A stretch of 64,000 bases of DNA from Eggerthella sp. YY7918. Lineage in GTDB: Bacteria; Actinomycetota; Coriobacteriia; Coriobacteriales; Eggerthellaceae. Below, piece after piece: positions 62,470 to 64,000 of this stretch. The stretch lies in NCBI RefSeq assembly GCF_000270285.1, contig NC_015738.1:3059672-3123671 (forward strand), written 5' to 3'. The first letter of the stretch is position 1. Each line of letters begins with the position of its first letter. A program made the translations under genes and the position numbers. The notes beneath the pieces are model-generated. The model worked only from the letters and a program-made list of their open reading frames with translations, was not told the DNA's origin and did not search any database.

Positions 62470-62900
62470 TGGCGAAAACGTTTTCCACTTTTTCGAAGAA
62501 AGTGATTGTGGAAAATGTTGAAAACTTAAATTCCATTCATGACGCTCTGTGGAAATATGAAACGAATGCTGTTTGTCAAGATGCTTTTTAGAAATCGTTG
62601 ATAAGGCTCCTATCAGGTATAAGTGGTTTAAAAAATGATTTAGTCGCTCCTGAACTGGGCATATAATAACGTACCCTGACTAAAAATTTTTAAAATGAAC
62701 TGAAGATGACGGGGAAATATCAGTTCAGCACCAAAATATACGGTTTAACGTGTTGCAACCATTACGTCTGTTCGCTTTATAAAAAAGCGGCTCACTATTA
62801 ACACTTGCAAGAAGTTTTTCACAGAAGGCTTCATCTTTTTTCAGACCGAAAAAGTCGTTTTCCACTTTTTCTGAATAGAAAGTGGAAAACTTTGAAAACA
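62470..62900. other. oriC: oriC-like region with DnaA-box clusters
   Basis: Within the AT-rich gap between rpmH and the next gene are DnaA-box-like motifs: TTTTCCACT at 62481 (+), TTTTCCACA at 62507-62515 (-), ATTTCCACA at 62548-62556 (-), TTTTCCACT at 62858 (+) and 62881-62889 (-). A 16-base direct repeat CGTTTTCCACTTTTTC occurs at 62479 and 62856. The second copy forms a perfect 12-base inverted repeat with 62879-62890. The position next to rpmH, parAB and parS fits a replication origin; dnaA itself should lie just beyond the window. Confidence 0.7.
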
Positions 62901-63058
62901 CCTTATGAAATTAATAGTTCAAATTCATTCAAGAATGAAAAAATTTATTCAGGCTATGTAATTGCCCAGGTGGATAGATTACACTCTTAAAAAACGCTAC
63001 AATAGCCTTTGAAAAACGCTGAAAACTATGAATAACTAATCTGAAAAACGGAACATAA

Positions 63059-63886
63059 ATGAATGATCAGATTGAAAGAGCAGGTAGTGAAGGCCAACCC
63101 ACGAATTCCAAAGAGGGTTATTTCGATTATACCCATGTAAAAACTGTTGCAAGAATAGCTCTTTATGATGATCTTCGAAGTGCACCAAGAATCACCGAGA
63201 TTCTTCCCGCAACCACAGCAGAATATATTGAAAACCTTGCTTCTAAAGTATATGAGCAAGCCCACAGTGCGGGGGGGACGATCCCTTATACCGTCATACG
63301 GGAAGTAACAGAAAATTTCATACATGCCCAGTTTGCTGAAATTATCGTGTCGATCCTCGATCAAGGAAACACCATTCGTTTCGCTGACCAAGGGCCGGGA
63401 ATCGTCCAAAAGGAGAAAGCTCAGTTACCTGGATTCACTTCTGCTGTAGAACCGATGAAAAAATACATCAGGGGTGTCGGCTCAGGCCTACCGATTGTGA
63501 AGGAATACCTTGATATTTCTCATGGGGAAATAACTATTGAAGACAATCTTGGAACAGGCGCGGTGGTTACCATCAGCCTTAATCCTTCTACTCCACCATA
63601 CAAGGGAGCAAGCCAAAACAATCATACACCTTCGGTAGATCACCAAGCTGAATGGCGTGCGTCCTTAACGCCACCTCTTACACAGCGTGAGCGCGACTTC
63701 CTTCTCATTTTCTTGAGCGAGGGAGCTCTAGGAGTAACGGATTTATCCCGCCTTACCGGGACTGCTCTTTCAAGCACCCATGTCACTCTTTCAAAATTAG
63801 AACAAGCAGGACTTATAGAAAAGACCGACAATCAGAAAAAGAGAATTCTCACGAACATGGGTTACCAGGTGGCGAATTCCTTATAA
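63059..63886 (+). CDS. Histidine-kinase-like ATPase fused to a MarR-type winged helix
   Basis: 275 residues from ATG 63059, with only a weak ribosome site. An N-terminal ATPase domain (~35-180) has the N box REVTENFIHAQFAEI, G1 DQGPGI and G2 GVGSGLPIVKEYL, ending LGTGAVVTISL. There is no phospho-accepting His domain. The C-terminal ~70 residues form a winged helix (TQRERDFLLIFLSEGALGVTDLSRL, TLSKLEQAGLIEKTDN). So an ATP-binding switch is joined directly to a DNA-binding part. It is the first plus-strand gene to the right of the origin-like region. A control of replication or of nearby genes is possible but unproven. Confidence 0.75.
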   Translation: MNDQIERAGSEGQPTNSKEGYFDYTHVKTVARIALYDDLRSAPRITEILPATTAEYIENLASKVYEQAHSAGGTIPYTVIREVTENFIHAQFAEIIVSILDQGNTIRFADQGPGIVQKEKAQLPGFTSAVEPMKKYIRGVGSGLPIVKEYLDISHGEITIEDNLGTGAVVTISLNPSTPPYKGASQNNHTPSVDHQAEWRASLTPPLTQRERDFLLIFLSEGALGVTDLSRLTGTALSSTHVTLSKLEQAGLIEKTDNQKKRILTNMGYQVANSL

Positions 63887-64000
63887 TCCCACTACATTAC
63901 GTTATATGTTTTATTATAATCAGCCAAAAGGATATGATGTTTACCAAGACGTCTCGGCATTAACGTGCGGTAACTCATGTAAACCCATTGAGGAAGTATC

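Noticed and set aside
62376-62591. 71-residue plus-strand frame in the origin region
   Set aside because: It covers DnaA boxes, lacks a ribosome site and has no protein-like pattern; treated as non-coding oriC DNA.
1-64000. CRISPR array, insertion sequence, tRNA or rRNA genes
   Set aside because: No repeat-spacer pattern, transposase gene or tRNA-like sequence was recognised; a covariance-model search would be needed to exclude small RNA genes.

Overview
The window looks like the origin-proximal chromosome of a high-GC Coriobacteriia member, most likely Eggerthellaceae (Eggerthella/Gordonibacter relatives). This rests on the rpmH-rnpA-yidD-yidC-jag-rsmG-parA-parB order beside a DnaA-box region, the DUF5679 and Tat/lipobox proteins, and a very GC-rich Tn1549-like conjugative element. 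The taxon is an inference; no rRNA or tRNA gene was recognised.

Layout: (1) 1-2028: 5' part of a Tat/lipoprotein peptide-type solute-binding protein gene with a good promoter, then an XRE-type regulator. (2) 2025-30087: an integrated conjugative element (ICE) read almost entirely on the minus strand: parA-parB, class B sortase, NlpC/P60-SpaA surface protein, a 2013-residue methylase/SNF2 helicase with a tnpV-like gene in another frame of its linker, three stand-alone DNA methyltransferases, TOPRIM primase-like protein, candidate oriT, MobC, MOBP relaxase, PcfB, ArdC-like protein, VirD4, VirB2-like, VirB6/TrbL, PrgI, VirB4 and a CHAP hydrolase. Two plus-strand cargo genes, an Abi_2/HEPN protein and a DUF4238 protein, interrupt it. 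No integrase or excisionase is visible. (3) 30.1-33.2 kb: AT-rich remnants, small membrane proteins, an XRE/membrane-protein pair and two frameshifted genes. (4) 33.6-37.0 kb: AbiEi/AbiEii toxin-antitoxin behind a palindromic operator, convergent with a SirTM sirtuin/zinc-macrodomain pair. (5) 37.4-44.7 kb: two ABC exporter operons, one with MerR regulators and one with an ECF sigma factor, separated by a duplicated fragment of the sirtuin gene. (6) 44.9-53.5 kb: DUF5679 zinc ribbon, a degenerate M28-peptidase-like membrane protein with a large disordered insert, a membrane coiled-coil protein, a DnaQ/DinG exonuclease-helicase, and an unknown tail-anchored protein. (7) 53.6-60.7 kb: the chromosome-segregation centre, with 17 parS sites around ddl, rlmN, parB, parA, a DUF559 gene and a frameshifted rsmG. 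(8) 60.1-64 kb: jag, yidC, yidD, rnpA, rpmH, an oriC-like region with DnaA boxes, and an ATPase/winged-helix gene.

The genes form three functional groups. The conjugative module carries DNA processing (relaxase, MobC, oriT, primase, helicase), the channel (VirB2/B4/B6/PrgI/VirD4), wall remodelling (CHAP, NlpC/P60), surface display (sortase and substrate) and host-defence evasion (orphan methylases, ArdC-like). Defence or stress genes (Abi_2, DUF4238, AbiE, SirTM/macro) cluster in and next to it. The right end is the core origin domain, where ParB loading on the dense parS array organises the origin.
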